Shown here piece after piece: positions 1 to 9,423 of a stretch of DNA of 64,000 bases. A program made the position numbers and the translations under genes. The notes below the pieces were generated by a model that worked only from the letters and a program-made list of their open reading frames with translations, was not told where the DNA came from and did not search any database. This stretch comes from Sulfuriferula multivorans (GTDB lineage Bacteria; Pseudomonadota; Gammaproteobacteria; Burkholderiales; Sulfuriferulaceae): the NCBI RefSeq assembly GCF_003851125.1, contig NZ_BGOW01000017.1:1-64000 (forward strand), given 5' to 3'. Positions within the stretch are counted from its first letter, which is position 1. Each line of letters starts with the position of its first letter.

Positions 1-82
1 CCTTGCCGTTCAGCTAACTCTTCCCCTTGCCGGGCGAGTAGAGGTCTTTCACCTCCAAGTAAGTGCGCCCTGCCGGGCGCAC
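1..82 (-). mobile_element. 5' end of a class C-like group II intron (partial)
   Basis: Read on the minus strand from position 82, the sequence opens with GTGCG, the usual group II intron 5' boundary. It forms a perfect 8-bp hairpin (82-75 with 70-63) and continues with a GGAGGTGAAAGACCTC stem-loop, as in domain I of bacterial class C introns. It sits directly behind the T-tract of the rplI terminator, and class C introns are known to insert behind Rho-independent terminators. The rest of the ribozyme and any reverse transcriptase gene would lie left of the window. The call rests on recalled 5'-end consensus and location, not on an alignment. Confidence 0.6.
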
Positions 83-83
83 C

Positions 84-115
84 AATAAAAAAAGGGGCTG
101 TACTCAGCCCCTTTT
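84..115 (-). terminator. Rho-independent terminator of the rpsF-priB-rpsR-rplI operon
   Basis: An 11-bp stem (90-100 paired with 105-115, loop 101-104) is followed on the minus strand by a run of T. It lies 21 nt past the rplI stop codon. Confidence 0.85.
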
Positions 116-135
116 CATGCGGTTATGAAACCGGC

Positions 136-585
136 TTAGTGTTCGCCCAGCACCGAAACGGTAATCTCAGCCACCACGTCGGCATGCATCGCGACGCTGA
201 TGGGAAAATCACCGATGGCCTTGAGCGGGCCGGTCGGCATGCGCACTTCAGCCTTGGCCACTTCGAAGCCCTGCGCATTGAGCGCGTCAGCAATGTCCGC
301 ATTGGTTACGGAGCCGAACAAGCGGCCATCCATACCGGCCTTCTGCGAAATCTGCAGCAAGAAACCAGCCAGTTTCTCGGCACGGGCCTGAGCCGCAGCC
401 AATGTGGCCGCATGAGCTTTTTCCAGCTCGGCGCGTTTTTCTTCGAAGTGCTTGAGATTGGCGCTGGTGGCGCGCTTGGCTTTGCCTTGCGGGATCAGAA
501 AATTACGCGCGTAACCATCCTTGACCTTGACCACATCGCCCAGGGTACCCAGGTTGACCACTTTTTCCATCAGAATAATTTGCAT
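136..585 (-). CDS. rplI: 50S ribosomal protein L9
   Basis: Structural protein of the large ribosomal subunit that binds 23S rRNA near the L1 stalk. The 149-residue product has the usual L9 length and begins [13 protein letters not shown], with the conserved [14 protein letters not shown] stretch of the N-terminal RNA-binding domain. A long helix and a C-terminal domain follow. It is the last gene of the operon rpsF-priB-rpsR-rplI, 10 nt after rpsR, and a strong terminator follows. A GGAG-type ribosome binding site precedes the start. Confidence 0.97.
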   Translation of the reverse strand: MQIILMEKVVNLGTLGDVVKVKDGYARNFLIPQGKAKRATSANLKHFEEKRAELEKAHAATLAAAQARAEKLAGFLLQISQKAGMDGRLFGSVTNADIADALNAQGFEVAKAEVRMPTGPLKAIGDFPISVAMHADVVAEITVSVLGEH

Positions 586-595
586 GGCGGTCTCC

Positions 596-865
596 TTAAT
601 GCAGGTCGGTGTAAGGCATCAGCGCAAGGAAGCGGGCGCGCTTGATGGCAGTGGATAGCTGACGCTGATACCGGGTCTTGGTCCCGGTAATACGGGCCGG
701 GATGATCTTGCCGTTTTCAGCGACAAAATCTTTCAGGATTTCCACGTCTTTGTAGTCAACCCACTTGATACCTTCAACGGTAAAGCGGCAGAACTTGCGA
801 CGTTTGAACAGCTGGCGGGAACCTTCCCGGCGCTTGGTGTTTTTGCTATTGGTTGGACGAGGCAT
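596..865 (-). CDS. rpsR: 30S ribosomal protein S18
   Basis: Small-subunit protein that forms a heterodimer with S6 on 16S rRNA. The 89-residue product carries the family signature around [20 protein letters not shown] and ends with the typical basic stretch [19 protein letters not shown]. It lies between priB and rplI, the standard order in beta- and gammaproteobacteria. Nothing unusual is seen. Confidence 0.97.
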   Translation of the reverse strand: MPRPTNSKNTKRREGSRQLFKRRKFCRFTVEGIKWVDYKDVEILKDFVAENGKIIPARITGTKTRYQRQLSTAIKRARFLALMPYTDLH

Positions 866-878
866 GATGCACTCCTAT

Positions 879-1175
879 CTAAACTGTTTTTAAGCTGCAA
901 ATATGCAGCACGATCTGATTACTCTGCGGACTCTTTCGGGCCAGGAAACCTTCCACACTGATGTGGCTGCCGCCGGGTAGAGCACTGATACCTTGCGCTA
1001 TTTCCCCGATTGCCACCGCCGCCATCTCTACATTTACCCGGCGCACTACACCTGCTTCCATCTGCTGCGATTCATGGCGGATATGCAGGCTCACCAAGGG
1101 TACCCCGGCCGGGGTATAACGCAGCGCTTCGGGTTCAGCAACAACGCCGGTCAGCGTCAGCCGGTTGGTTTCCAA
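879..1175 (-). CDS. priB: Primosomal replication protein PriB (protein n)
   Basis: Single-stranded-DNA-binding OB-fold protein that helps PriA restart stalled replication forks. The 98-residue product starts METNRLTLTGVVAEP and contains the VNVEMAAVAIGEIA and GFLARKS segments typical of beta- and gammaproteobacterial PriB. The start chosen is a TTG at 1175-1173, 4 nt after the rpsF stop codon, because homologs begin at this residue. An upstream in-frame ATG at 1226 would lie inside rpsF and add 17 residues unlike the family. Length and position support translational coupling to rpsF. Confidence 0.88.
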   Translation of the reverse strand: METNRLTLTGVVAEPEALRYTPAGVPLVSLHIRHESQQMEAGVVRRVNVEMAAVAIGEIAQGISALPGGSHISVEGFLARKSPQSNQIVLHICSLKTV

Positions 1176-1179
1176 GCAC

Positions 1180-1572
1180 TCAGGCAGCCGATGCTTCCGG
1201 AGCGGCTTGCTCTGGCTTGGCTTCAACCGGCGGCTGGGTCAGGGAGCGCGATTTCTCTTCCTTCATCATTGGCGATGGCGCTGTGACTGCCTCATCCATC
1301 CGCACTGTCAATTGACGCAACACCGCGTCATTGAACTTGAAGCCATGCTCAAGCTCGTCCAGGGTTTCCTGGTCGCACTCGATGTTCATCAACACATAGT
1401 GGGCTTTGTGGACTTTCTGAATCGGATAAGCCATCTGACGACGGCCCCAGTCTTCCAGACGATGAACCAGACCATTGCGCGCTGCAATCTGGCCACGATA
1501 GCGCTCGATCATTGCAGGCACTTGCTCGCTCTGATCCGGGTGCACGATAAATACGATTTCATAATGACGCAT
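1180..1572 (-). CDS. rpsF: 30S ribosomal protein S6
   Basis: Small-subunit protein that binds 16S rRNA together with S18. The 130-residue product starts [17 protein letters not shown], the conserved N-terminal strand, and carries the family segment [31 protein letters not shown]. The last 25 or so residues are charged and Ala/Pro-rich, a variable tail common in S6. The start at 1572 has an AGAAGGAG ribosome binding site; the frame extends 26 codons upstream but those residues do not match the family. It is the first gene of the operon. Confidence 0.96.
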   Translation of the reverse strand: MRHYEIVFIVHPDQSEQVPAMIERYRGQIAARNGLVHRLEDWGRRQMAYPIQKVHKAHYVLMNIECDQETLDELEHGFKFNDAVLRQLTVRMDEAVTAPSPMMKEEKSRSLTQPPVEAKPEQAAPEASAA

Positions 1573-1737
1573 GCAAACTCCTTCTGGGTTAAAGCCCCCC
1601 GTGCGTTGGCGGTGGGGCAAGGGAAACCGCGCATTGTACTGGTTATTCATGCACTTTTCAATGGCATTCGGTGCATCAACCCCATACTGGCGTTAATAGT
1701 TACCAGCGCAAGTACGCAAGTAACTTGGAGGCAAACT

Positions 1738-2082
1738 TTATTCTGCCAGCCAGTTCTCCGCCCCCTCCAAATCCTCGAAAACCTGAATCTGCGCCTCCAC
1801 GAACAGGCGCGTGACCCACGCGCTCCAGATCATCCACTGGCTTTGGGCCACGACCGCAACACGGGCAAAATCAGCCGCATGTGCGCGACCAAAACTAATT
1901 TCTTCCCACGCCACATCCACAGTGAATTTGAGCATATCGCGCAAATCCAGCAATAGATTTACTCGCCCTTCGAGCTTCACGCCATACAGGATGGTCTGTT
2001 CAAATTCGCGGTAATCCGCCAAGGTGAATTCGCCCATTACGGCCGCGCGAACAGTATTGCCGCTGATAGAGATATTGATCAT
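1738..2082 (-). CDS. SpoIIAA-like / STAS-fold protein
   Basis: A 114-residue soluble protein starting MINISISGNTVRAAVMGEF. The pattern VNLLLDLRDM, then FTVDVAWEEISFGRAHAADFARVAVV, is that of the SpoIIAA-like family (DUF3478), which adopts a STAS-like fold and is thought to bind lipophilic or acidic ligands or partner proteins. The function in this organism is unknown. The start at 2082 is preferred over one 12 codons upstream because it opens the first beta strand of the domain. The gene stands alone, about 165 nt upstream of rpsF on the same strand. Confidence 0.75.
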   Translation of the reverse strand: MINISISGNTVRAAVMGEFTLADYREFEQTILYGVKLEGRVNLLLDLRDMLKFTVDVAWEEISFGRAHAADFARVAVVAQSQWMIWSAWVTRLFVEAQIQVFEDLEGAENWLAE

Positions 2083-2144
2083 GGAATTCCCGGTATTGTT
2101 GTGGGTAGCTGAGAACAACTATAAGGGAGTTGTGTGTGACAGGC

Positions 2145-2172
2145 AAAAAAAGCGGGCGTCCGAAGACGCCCG
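2145..2172 (-). terminator. Rho-independent terminator downstream of the DMT transporter gene
   Basis: An 8-bp GC-rich perfect stem (2172-2165 with 2160-2153) has a TTCG tetraloop on the minus strand and is followed by seven T residues. It lies about 160 nt past the stop of the minus-strand EamA gene, which it probably serves. Confidence 0.75.
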
Positions 2173-2194
2173 AAATACCGCATGGAGGATGAAG

Positions 2195-2260
2195 ATGAAA
2201 CATGCATTAACTCGTAAACACATGCTCCGATTAGTATTAAGCAAATCCGATGCCAAGTAA
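2195..2260 (+). CDS. Possible 21-residue peptide ORF
   Basis: A short frame reading MKHALTRKHMLRLVLSKSDAK is preceded by GGAGG six nucleotides upstream of the ATG. That is a better ribosome binding site than most genes here have. It is strongly basic. No homology is recognised and the spacing could be chance. It lies in the gap between two minus-strand genes, just past the hairpin at 2153-2172. Confidence 0.2.
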   Translation: MKHALTRKHMLRLVLSKSDAK

Positions 2261-2333
2261 TTTATTGTTAAATAACCTGGTGTTAGTGAAATTTCATTAT
2301 GACTGTTACGCATCAAAACTGTGCACTCCGGAT

Positions 2334-3185
2334 TTATTTCGCCCCAACTGTACGCACACTCACCAGCCCGCTGATCACAATAAGCCCCATACCAAGCCAT
2401 GCCTGCAGCGGTAAAATTTCATGCCATATCAGCATGCCAAACAAGCTGGCAAAAATTACTGTGCTATAGGCGAGACTGCCCACTACCAAGGCATTGCCCA
2501 GACGATATGCGCGCGTCAAAGCAAGTTGCGCCAGCGTGGCGGACATTCCCAGGCCGAGCAACAACAAAGCTGCGTGTGCATTGACCGCGTGCCAGCCATT
2601 CCAGGCCGCCCATGCGCCAGCGCCCAGCGTGGACACCAGCGTAAAATAAAATACCGTACGCCAGTCCGGTTCACCCATACGGCTCAAAACACGCAGATTC
2701 AAATATGCCACGCCCGCAAGGAAACCCGACGCCAATCCCATCAGGCCGGCGCTCAATTGCGCACTCTCAAGACTTGGGCGCAACAGCAACACCACCCCGC
2801 AAAACCCCAGCGTCACGCCCGCCACCAGGGGCCAGTGCGGTTTTTCACCCTGCCACAGGGTGAGCAATAGCGCCAGAAACAGGGGTGATGTGTAGTTGAG
2901 CGTTACAGCCGTTGCCAACGGCAACACATCTATCGCGTGGAAAAACAGGAGTAGTGCGACAAAGCCTGAAATACTGCGCACCAGGTGAGCTCGCAAATGT
3001 TGGGTGGAGAATGGCCGCGCGAGATGTGGATGACGGCGGCGGATCACCCAGTAAATCATCACCAGGCCAAACAGGGACCGGTAAAACACCAGTTCGGCAC
3101 TGGAAAACTGGTCCGAAGCAAGTTTGACCAGCACGCCCATGATGGCGAACAGCAAACCCGCCACCAGCATCCAGGCGGATTTCAC
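2334..3185 (-). CDS. DMT-family (EamA/RhaT) membrane transporter
   Basis: An inner-membrane protein of 283 residues with about ten hydrophobic segments in two EamA repeats. The first holds SSAELVFYRSLFGLVMI and the second ATLAQLALTRAYRLGNALVVGSLAYSTVIFA. Such proteins usually export or take up small metabolites; the substrate cannot be told. The start is a GTG overlapping the stop of the Rieske oxygenase gene by four bases (GTGA), so the two genes are probably translationally coupled and could share a substrate pathway, though this is only inference. Confidence 0.85.
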   Translation of the reverse strand: MKSAWMLVAGLLFAIMGVLVKLASDQFSSAELVFYRSLFGLVMIYWVIRRRHPHLARPFSTQHLRAHLVRSISGFVALLLFFHAIDVLPLATAVTLNYTSPLFLALLLTLWQGEKPHWPLVAGVTLGFCGVVLLLRPSLESAQLSAGLMGLASGFLAGVAYLNLRVLSRMGEPDWRTVFYFTLVSTLGAGAWAAWNGWHAVNAHAALLLLGLGMSATLAQLALTRAYRLGNALVVGSLAYSTVIFASLFGMLIWHEILPLQAWLGMGLIVISGLVSVRTVGAK

Positions 3186-4330
3186 TCGCTCAGATGCGGT
3201 GCAATCTCGCGCCGAATGAATTCATGAAAATGCACCATGCCGTCTTCCATGGGAGATTGATATGGTCCCGCCTCTTCGCGCCCCTGGCGGTAAAGTTCAC
3301 GGCGTCCCTGGTGCATACGGCGGCAAATTTCATCGTCTTCGAGTGCGGTTTCGTTATAAGCGGCCTGTTCGGCCTCCACGAATTCACGTTCGAACAGGAC
3401 AATATCTTCAGGATAATAAAACTCCACCACATTGCGGCAGGATTCGATACCGGTAGGGATAATCGTGCTGATAACCAGCACATGCGGGTACCACTCCACC
3501 ATGATGTTGGGATAGTAGGTCAACCAGATCGCCCCCTGGCGAGGGGTCTGGCCAGCATTGTATTGCAGCACCTGCTCCTGCCATTTTTGATACACGGGTG
3601 TGCCCGGCTTGCCCAGACCGCGTGCTACGCCAACAGTCTGTACGCTATACCAGTCGCCATATTCCCATTTGAGATCGGCGCAAGTGACGAAATTGCCCAG
3701 GCCTGGGTGGAAAGGCTCGACGTGGTAATCCTCAAGATAAACTTCGATGAAAGTCTTCCAGTTAAAGTCGTACTCCTCGACCATCACGCGGTCGAGCATA
3801 TAGCCGTCAAAATCCAGGTCCTGCAGCACGCCCAGCCTGGCCAAATCGCGCGCCACATCACGCTGGCCATTGAACAGCAGGCCGTTCCAGTTTTGCAGGG
3901 GCGTCTTGCCCAGATTAAGACAGGGATTGCCAGGGAAATGCGGCGCGCCGAGCAGACGGCCTTCCATGTCATAGGTCCAGCGGTGCAGCGGGCAAACGAT
4001 GTTTTTGCTGTGGCCCCGTCCCTCATACATCATGGCCTGGCGGTGACGGCAAATATTGGAAACCATTTCCACACCGTTTGCGTTATGCACCAGCATGGAG
4101 GCATTGTGCCTCGTTTCCAGTACCTGATAGTCACCCACATTGGGCACCATCAGTGCATGGCCGACATAACCCGGCGCGCAGGCGAACAGGTACTTTTGCT
4201 CAAGTGCGTAAACCTGGGCATCGAAATACCAGCTGATTGGTAGCTGGGGAGAGGTGTTGGTCAACGCAGCGCTGACAGCCAAATCGGTCATATTTAAATT
4301 CGGAATACCCTGGACGAAGTCCATGGACAC
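3182..4330 (-). CDS. Rieske-type aromatic ring-hydroxylating oxygenase, large subunit-like
   Basis: A 382-residue oxygenase alpha-subunit-like protein. The Rieske [2Fe-2S] ligands are visible as C94-x-H96 and C113-x-x-H116. The mononuclear iron site is suggested by H203 and H208 in EDYHVEPFHPGLGNF. No beta subunit or reductase gene is adjacent, so it may be a homo-oligomeric enzyme of the choline-monooxygenase or dicamba-demethylase type. The substrate is unknown. The first codon is a GTG at 4330; an ATG two codons later (4324) is equally possible. It is transcribed away from xseB and coupled to the downstream DMT transporter. Confidence 0.85.
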   Translation of the reverse strand: MSMDFVQGIPNLNMTDLAVSAALTNTSPQLPISWYFDAQVYALEQKYLFACAPGYVGHALMVPNVGDYQVLETRHNASMLVHNANGVEMVSNICRHRQAMMYEGRGHSKNIVCPLHRWTYDMEGRLLGAPHFPGNPCLNLGKTPLQNWNGLLFNGQRDVARDLARLGVLQDLDFDGYMLDRVMVEEYDFNWKTFIEVYLEDYHVEPFHPGLGNFVTCADLKWEYGDWYSVQTVGVARGLGKPGTPVYQKWQEQVLQYNAGQTPRQGAIWLTYYPNIMVEWYPHVLVISTIIPTGIESCRNVVEFYYPEDIVLFEREFVEAEQAAYNETALEDDEICRRMHQGRRELYRQGREEAGPYQSPMEDGMVHFHEFIRREIAPHLSE

Positions 4331-4463
4331 GGATAATCAAGCTGACTGAGCGCCGCTTAAGCCCCTGTAACGCAAATGAAAACAAAGAGCGGAATTATCG
4401 CCAAAAATAGCTTTGAGCGCAATAATTCGGTAAGATTTCCGCCTTTGCCTATTCTCCACTGCA

Positions 4464-4709
4464 ATGACACGCAAGCCCCCAGCCCAGCCTCAGAGCTTTG
4501 AAACCGCGATGGCGGAGTTAGAGCGCATCGTCGCCGACATGGAATCCGGCCAGTTGCCTTTGCAGCAATCACTGGCCGCCTATCAACGCGGTGCCGAATT
4601 GCTGCAATTCTGCCAGCAGGCGCTCGCTGCCGCGCAACAACAGGTGCAGGTACTGGAAAACGGCGTGTTGAAACCATTCACCACCCCGGACAGCAATGAT
4701 GAATCCTGA
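4464..4709 (+). CDS. xseB: Exodeoxyribonuclease VII small subunit
   Basis: The small subunit of exonuclease VII, which degrades single-stranded DNA together with XseA. The 81-residue product carries the family core FETAMAELERIVADMESGQLPL and SLAAYQRGAELLQFCQQAL, forming a helical hairpin. It overlaps the start of ispA by 14 bases, the arrangement xseB-ispA-dxs common in proteobacteria. Confidence 0.95.
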   Translation: MTRKPPAQPQSFETAMAELERIVADMESGQLPLQQSLAAYQRGAELLQFCQQALAAAQQQVQVLENGVLKPFTTPDSNDES

Positions 4710-5589
4710 TTTTCTTGCCTGGTCTGGTAACCTGCAGGCGCGCATCGAGACCGTGCTGGAACGCCTGCTGCCTGACCCTCAACACACCCCGCAAACTCTG
4801 CACGCAGCGATGCGCTATGCTGCGCTGGAAGGCGGCAAGCGTGTGCGTCCACTACTGGCGTTTGCTGCTGGCGAAGTGGTGGGTGCCGATCCAGCGAGAG
4901 TGGAAATCGCAGCGAGTGCAGTCGAACTGATCCACGCCTATTCACTGGTACACGACGACTTGCCGTGCATGGACAACGACATGTTGCGCCGCGGCAAGCC
5001 TACCTGCCATGTCGAATACGGTGAAGCCACGGCGCTGCTGGTAGGTGATAGCCTGCACAGCCTGGCGTTCGAGCTGATCTCTGCACACACATTGTCGGAT
5101 ACCCCTGAACGCCAACTGGAAATGGTGAAACTGCTGGCCCTTGCGGCCGGATCGCGTGGCATGGCCGGCGGCCAGGCAATCGATCTGGTCAGCGTGGGGC
5201 AGACGCTCACACTTCCCGAGCTGGAATTCATGCATATCCACAAGACCGGCGCCCTGATTCGCGCGTCTGTACTGCTGGGCACCTACTGCGGCAGCGCATT
5301 GGACGACACTGCATTGGCCAAACTTGATCATTACGCCAAATGCGTCGGCCTTGCGTTCCAGGTTGTGGACGATATCCTCGACGCGGAAGCGCCCACTGCC
5401 ACGCTGGGCAAAACTGCCGGCAAGGATGCCGAAAACAACAAACCCACTTATGTAACGCTGATGGGCAGTGCGCGCGCCAAGGCGTTCGCCGCCGAATTGC
5501 ACAGCGATGCCCTGGACGCGCTGGCTGGGTTCGATTCGGCACAACGCCTGCGCGAGTTGGCCGATTTCATTGTGCAGAGACAATTTTGA
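4696..5589 (+). CDS. ispA: Farnesyl diphosphate synthase (geranyltranstransferase)
   Basis: Condenses DMAPP and IPP units to geranyl and farnesyl diphosphate. The 297-residue protein has the first aspartate-rich motif at D87-D88 through D93 ([10 protein letters not shown]), the second as VVDDILD near residue 225, and GGKRVRPLL near 46-54 for IPP binding. Two adjacent ATG codons (4696 and 4699) are possible starts. The stop TGA overlaps the dxs TTG start, so isoprenoid precursor synthesis and elongation are coupled in one operon. Confidence 0.95.
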   Translation: MMNPDFLAWSGNLQARIETVLERLLPDPQHTPQTLHAAMRYAALEGGKRVRPLLAFAAGEVVGADPARVEIAASAVELIHAYSLVHDDLPCMDNDMLRRGKPTCHVEYGEATALLVGDSLHSLAFELISAHTLSDTPERQLEMVKLLALAAGSRGMAGGQAIDLVSVGQTLTLPELEFMHIHKTGALIRASVLLGTYCGSALDDTALAKLDHYAKCVGLAFQVVDDILDAEAPTATLGKTAGKDAENNKPTYVTLMGSARAKAFAAELHSDALDALAGFDSAQRLRELADFIVQRQF

Positions 5590-7439
5590 CTTCCACTTAT
5601 CCGCTGCTGGACAGCGTTGCTTTACCTGCCGACCTGCGCAAGCTGAACCGGGAACAACTGGAAACTCTGGCCGCAGAACTGCGCGCCTTCATTCTGCACA
5701 GCGTCGCGCAAACCGGTGGTCATCTCGCCTCCAACCTGGGCGCGGTGGAACTCACCATCGCCCTGCACTATGTGTTCAATACGCCGGATGACCGGCTGGT
5801 GTGGGACGTCGGCCACCAGAGCTACCCGCACAAGATAATCACAGGCCGCCGCGAAGCCATGGCCGGGCTGCGCAAAGCCGGTGGCATTGCCGGCTTCCCC
5901 AAACGTGACGAGAGCCCATATGATACCTTTGGCACCGGTCACTCCAGCACCTCGATTTCTGCGGCGCTGGGGATGGCGGTAGCGGCCAAACTGGCTGGAC
6001 TGGAACACCGTTCGGTAGCCATTATCGGCGACGGCGCAATGACTGCCGGCATGGCATTCGAGGCACTCAACAATGCGGGCGATATCGACGCCAATCTGTT
6101 AGTCATATTGAACGACAATGACATGTCGATCTCGCCCAACGTCGGCGCGCTCAACAATTATCTGGCCAGGCTCATGTCCGGGCGCTTTTACGCCGCGGCG
6201 CGCCGCGCCGGGGAAAAAGTGCTGGGCAAGGTTCCGCCCATGCTGGAACTGGCACGCCGCACCGAGGAACACGTCAAGGGTATGGTCACCCCGGGTACCC
6301 TGTTCGAGGAATTCGGCTTCAACTACATTGGTCCGATAGACGGTCACGACCTCGACGTATTGGTGGATACGCTCACCAACATCCGTCGCCTGCGTGGCCC
6401 GCAATTTCTGCACATTGTCACCCGCAAGGGTAAAGGCTATGCGCCGGCCGAGGATAATCCCTGCCTGTACCACGGTGTGAGCCGGTTTGAACCTGACACC
6501 GGCATAGTGGAAAAAATCGCTGCAAAACCAACCTACACCCAGGTATTCGGCGACTGGTTATGCGACATGGCAGCGACCGAACCGCGCCTGATCGGCATTA
6601 CCCCTGCCATGCGCGAGGGATCCGGGCTGGTACGCTTCTCCGAGGAATACCCTGATCGTTACTTTGACGTCGGCATTGCCGAGCAACACGCACTGACTTT
6701 CGCCGCTGGCCTGGCCTGCGACGGCTACAAGCCGGTCGTGGCGATCTACTCCACCTTTTTGCAGCGCGCCTATGACCAGTTGATCCACGACATCGCTCTG
6801 CAGAAACTGCCGGTGGTACTGGCGATAGACCGCGCCGGGCTGGTGGGCGCGGATGGCCCCACCCACGCCGGCAGTTTCGACTTGAGCTACCTGCGCTGCA
6901 TCCCCAATCTGACGCTGATGACGCCCTCTGATGAAAATGAGTGCCGCCAGATGCTCTACACTGCAATGACACTGGATGGTCCCGCTGCCGTACGTTACCC
7001 GCGCGGCACCGGGCCGGGTGCCGCAATCGAGGCTACCATGCATGCATTACCGGTCGGCAAGGGCATCTTGCGTCGCACAGGCCGGCGCGTTGCTTTGCTG
7101 GCGTTCGGCAGCATGGTCGCCCCCGCACTGGCTGCCGCGACCAGGCTCGACGCCAGCGTCGCCGATATGCGCTTTGTTAAACCGCTGGACGAAGAACTGC
7201 TGCATCAATTGGCACAAACTCACGAACTGCTGGTCACACTGGAAGAAAATGCGGTGATGGGCGGCGCCGGTAGCGCAGTGATCGAATGCTTGCTGCGCCT
7301 GGGGTTGCCCACACGAGTAGTACAGATGGGCTTGCCCGACATCTTCATCGATCATGGCGACCATGCCACCATGCTGAAAAACTGCGGGCTGGATGCAGAC
7401 GGTATTGAAGCTATGGTGCACCAGCACTTACCCGAGTAG
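5586..7439 (+). CDS. dxs: 1-deoxy-D-xylulose-5-phosphate synthase
   Basis: Thiamine-diphosphate enzyme that makes DXP from pyruvate and glyceraldehyde-3-phosphate, the first step of the MEP pathway. The 617-residue product shows the [18 protein letters not shown] cofactor-binding motif, [15 protein letters not shown], and the transketolase-type PYR domain with [18 protein letters not shown]. The start is taken as the TTG at 5586, which overlaps the ispA stop (TTGA). This gives the normal DXS length, and no ATG lies near the expected N-terminus. The frame is open further upstream inside ispA, but that part is an out-of-frame shadow. Confidence 0.93.
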   Translation: MTSTYPLLDSVALPADLRKLNREQLETLAAELRAFILHSVAQTGGHLASNLGAVELTIALHYVFNTPDDRLVWDVGHQSYPHKIITGRREAMAGLRKAGGIAGFPKRDESPYDTFGTGHSSTSISAALGMAVAAKLAGLEHRSVAIIGDGAMTAGMAFEALNNAGDIDANLLVILNDNDMSISPNVGALNNYLARLMSGRFYAAARRAGEKVLGKVPPMLELARRTEEHVKGMVTPGTLFEEFGFNYIGPIDGHDLDVLVDTLTNIRRLRGPQFLHIVTRKGKGYAPAEDNPCLYHGVSRFEPDTGIVEKIAAKPTYTQVFGDWLCDMAATEPRLIGITPAMREGSGLVRFSEEYPDRYFDVGIAEQHALTFAAGLACDGYKPVVAIYSTFLQRAYDQLIHDIALQKLPVVLAIDRAGLVGADGPTHAGSFDLSYLRCIPNLTLMTPSDENECRQMLYTAMTLDGPAAVRYPRGTGPGAAIEATMHALPVGKGILRRTGRRVALLAFGSMVAPALAAATRLDASVADMRFVKPLDEELLHQLAQTHELLVTLEENAVMGGAGSAVIECLLRLGLPTRVVQMGLPDIFIDHGDHATMLKNCGLDADGIEAMVHQHLPE

Positions 7440-7501
7440 TTTACTCAACTATTAGGCTGGTTTATACTTTGTCTAAATCAGCTCACGAAGGAAAAAACAT
7501 C

Positions 7502-8335
7502 ATGAACGACTGCTGTGGAGTCGCCGCCATGCCCGATGTGCAGAACTATGCGGATACGCGCCAGCTTGCCATCAATAAAGTCGGCATCAAATCCATCCGC
7601 CACCCGGTCAGGGTCGCCGATAAAAGCGGCGGCGTGCAGCACACCGTGGCCAGCTTCAATATGTACGTCTATCTGCCGCACAATTTCAAAGGCACGCACA
7701 TGTCGCGCTTTGTCGAAATACTGAACACACGCGAACGCGAAATCTCGGTGGAAAATTTCGAGTCCATGATGCGCCAGATGGTCGAACGCCTGGAAGCAGA
7801 ATCCGGCTACATCGAGATGAATTTCCCCTACTTCATCAACAAGGCCGCGCCGGTATCCGGCGTGCAAAGCCTGATGGACTACGATGTCACCTTCATCGGC
7901 GCCATCGAAAATGGGCGCTATACCCACACCACCAAGATCGTGGTGCCGGTTACCAGCCTGTGCCCCTGCTCGAAAAAAATCTCCGACTACGGTGCGCACA
8001 ATCAGCGCTCTCACGTCACCGTCAGCGCGCGCACCAACGGCTTCCTGTGGATCGAGGACATCGTGCGCATGGTGGAAGATCAGGCGTCATGCGAGCTATA
8101 CGGCCTGCTCAAGCGTCCCGATGAAAAATACGTCACCGAACGTGCTTATGACAATCCCAAGTTTGTCGAAGACATGGTGCGCGACGTTGCGGCTGCATTG
8201 GAAAAAGAAACTAAAATAGACGCTTATGTGGTGGAATCGGAAAATTTCGAGTCCATCCATAACCATTCGGCCTACGCCCTGATCGAAAATGACAAGACGC
8301 ACCCGACCCAAATCAGTTCAGAAGGAACCGCATAG
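7502..8335 (+). CDS. folE2: GTP cyclohydrolase FolE2 (type IB)
   Basis: Opens GTP to dihydroneopterin triphosphate at the start of folate synthesis, using a metal other than or in addition to zinc. The 277-residue protein has [19 protein letters not shown] near its start and the family's [22 protein letters not shown], whose cysteine binds metal. The start at 7502 has an AAGGAA ribosome binding site. A second ATG at 7529 with GGAG 8 nt upstream matches homologs about as well. FolE2 often substitutes for FolE1 under zinc limitation, but no Zur site was identified here. Confidence 0.93.
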   Translation: MNDCCGVAAMPDVQNYADTRQLAINKVGIKSIRHPVRVADKSGGVQHTVASFNMYVYLPHNFKGTHMSRFVEILNTREREISVENFESMMRQMVERLEAESGYIEMNFPYFINKAAPVSGVQSLMDYDVTFIGAIENGRYTHTTKIVVPVTSLCPCSKKISDYGAHNQRSHVTVSARTNGFLWIEDIVRMVEDQASCELYGLLKRPDEKYVTERAYDNPKFVEDMVRDVAAALEKETKIDAYVVESENFESIHNHSAYALIENDKTHPTQISSEGTA

Positions 8336-8406
8336 ATTTTGTTCTGCCAATTTGGCTCGGCCAGGTCAAGAACGGTTGTACAGCCGAGGTCCGGCAGGTA
8401 CACCCA

Positions 8407-9300
8407 TCATGGTTGCGCGGATTGCGCACGATTTGCCCAATATTCCGCTATGCGCGGGTCGGCAACAACCCCGTCGAGCCCCTTGGCATAAATATGCGCG
8501 AGGCTTTTCATCGCCATGACATGGCCATTGTCGGCGGCTTTTTTAAACCAGTACAGCGCCTTGGCACTATCCTGAGGTTCGCCATGACCGCTTTCATAGC
8601 GTGTCGCCAACCGGTATTGACTCTCTGCATCGCCGTCTTGCGCCAGTTTGTGAATGTCCGCAGGGTGTTGGTGAAATAATTCCGATACCTTGTAACGGGC
8701 GTTTTCCATAAATTGCAGAAACTCGGCAGCGGACCCAAAACCCTGGGACGCAGATTTGGCCAGCATATTGCCCGACAATGCCTGTTCGCGCGTATTGGAA
8801 TCGCGCAGTTTGTACATTTTCCCCAATAGAAACTGCGCTTCGCTGTTACCTTCTATCGCTGCGCGCTGTAGCCAATATTCAGCTTTTTCCGGGCTCTTCT
8901 CCACACCGGCGCCGGCCAGATACATTTTGCCCAGGCTCACCTGCGCGTCGGTGTTACCACGCAGCGCCGCCTTGGTGCGCCAGTCCGCGCTGACCTTGAG
9001 ATTTTCCGGCACGCCGCGCCCCTGCTCATACAGATCGCCCAGCATTTTCTGCGCGGCCACGTTGCCCTGTATCGCAGCACGTTCAAACCAGTACGCAGCC
9101 TGCTTTTCATCCTTTGCACGCGCCGCATCACCGTGCAGGTATTCGAACGCCAATAATAGTTGCGCACCATCGTTGCCGCGTTCGGCCGCATTGGACAGCA
9201 TCACGGTTTCTTCCGGGGTCATCGCCTGGCTAATGGATGGAGACAGCATCCCCAGCGCCAGAACGGCCAATACTGCGATTTTTTTATGCATTCTTTTCAT
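8407..9300 (-). CDS. Exported Sel1-repeat protein
   Basis: A 297-residue protein with a signal peptide (KKIAVLAVLALGMLSPSISQA) followed by at least five Sel1/TPR-like repeats of about 36 residues. Copies include AQKMLGDLYEQGRGV, AQVSLGKMYLAGAGV, AQFLLGKMYKL and YRLATRYESGHGEP. Such solenoids serve as protein-binding scaffolds in the periplasm; the partner is unknown. The start chosen at 9300 opens the signal peptide, while 30 upstream codons look non-coding. It is convergent with folE2 and lies downstream of the aspartic protease gene on the same strand. Confidence 0.82.
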   Translation of the reverse strand: MKRMHKKIAVLAVLALGMLSPSISQAMTPEETVMLSNAAERGNDGAQLLLAFEYLHGDAARAKDEKQAAYWFERAAIQGNVAAQKMLGDLYEQGRGVPENLKVSADWRTKAALRGNTDAQVSLGKMYLAGAGVEKSPEKAEYWLQRAAIEGNSEAQFLLGKMYKLRDSNTREQALSGNMLAKSASQGFGSAAEFLQFMENARYKVSELFHQHPADIHKLAQDGDAESQYRLATRYESGHGEPQDSAKALYWFKKAADNGHVMAMKSLAHIYAKGLDGVVADPRIAEYWANRAQSAQP

Positions 9301-9423
9301 GTTGTGCGTTTCACGGAATTGATTCAAATTAATTGTTGATTTTAAATTGTACCGGCACTCGCGCAAAGGGTTGGCAAGGAATCTGCGCATTCGCCCCTAT
9401 CATGCGACAAGGGATAGTGTGAA

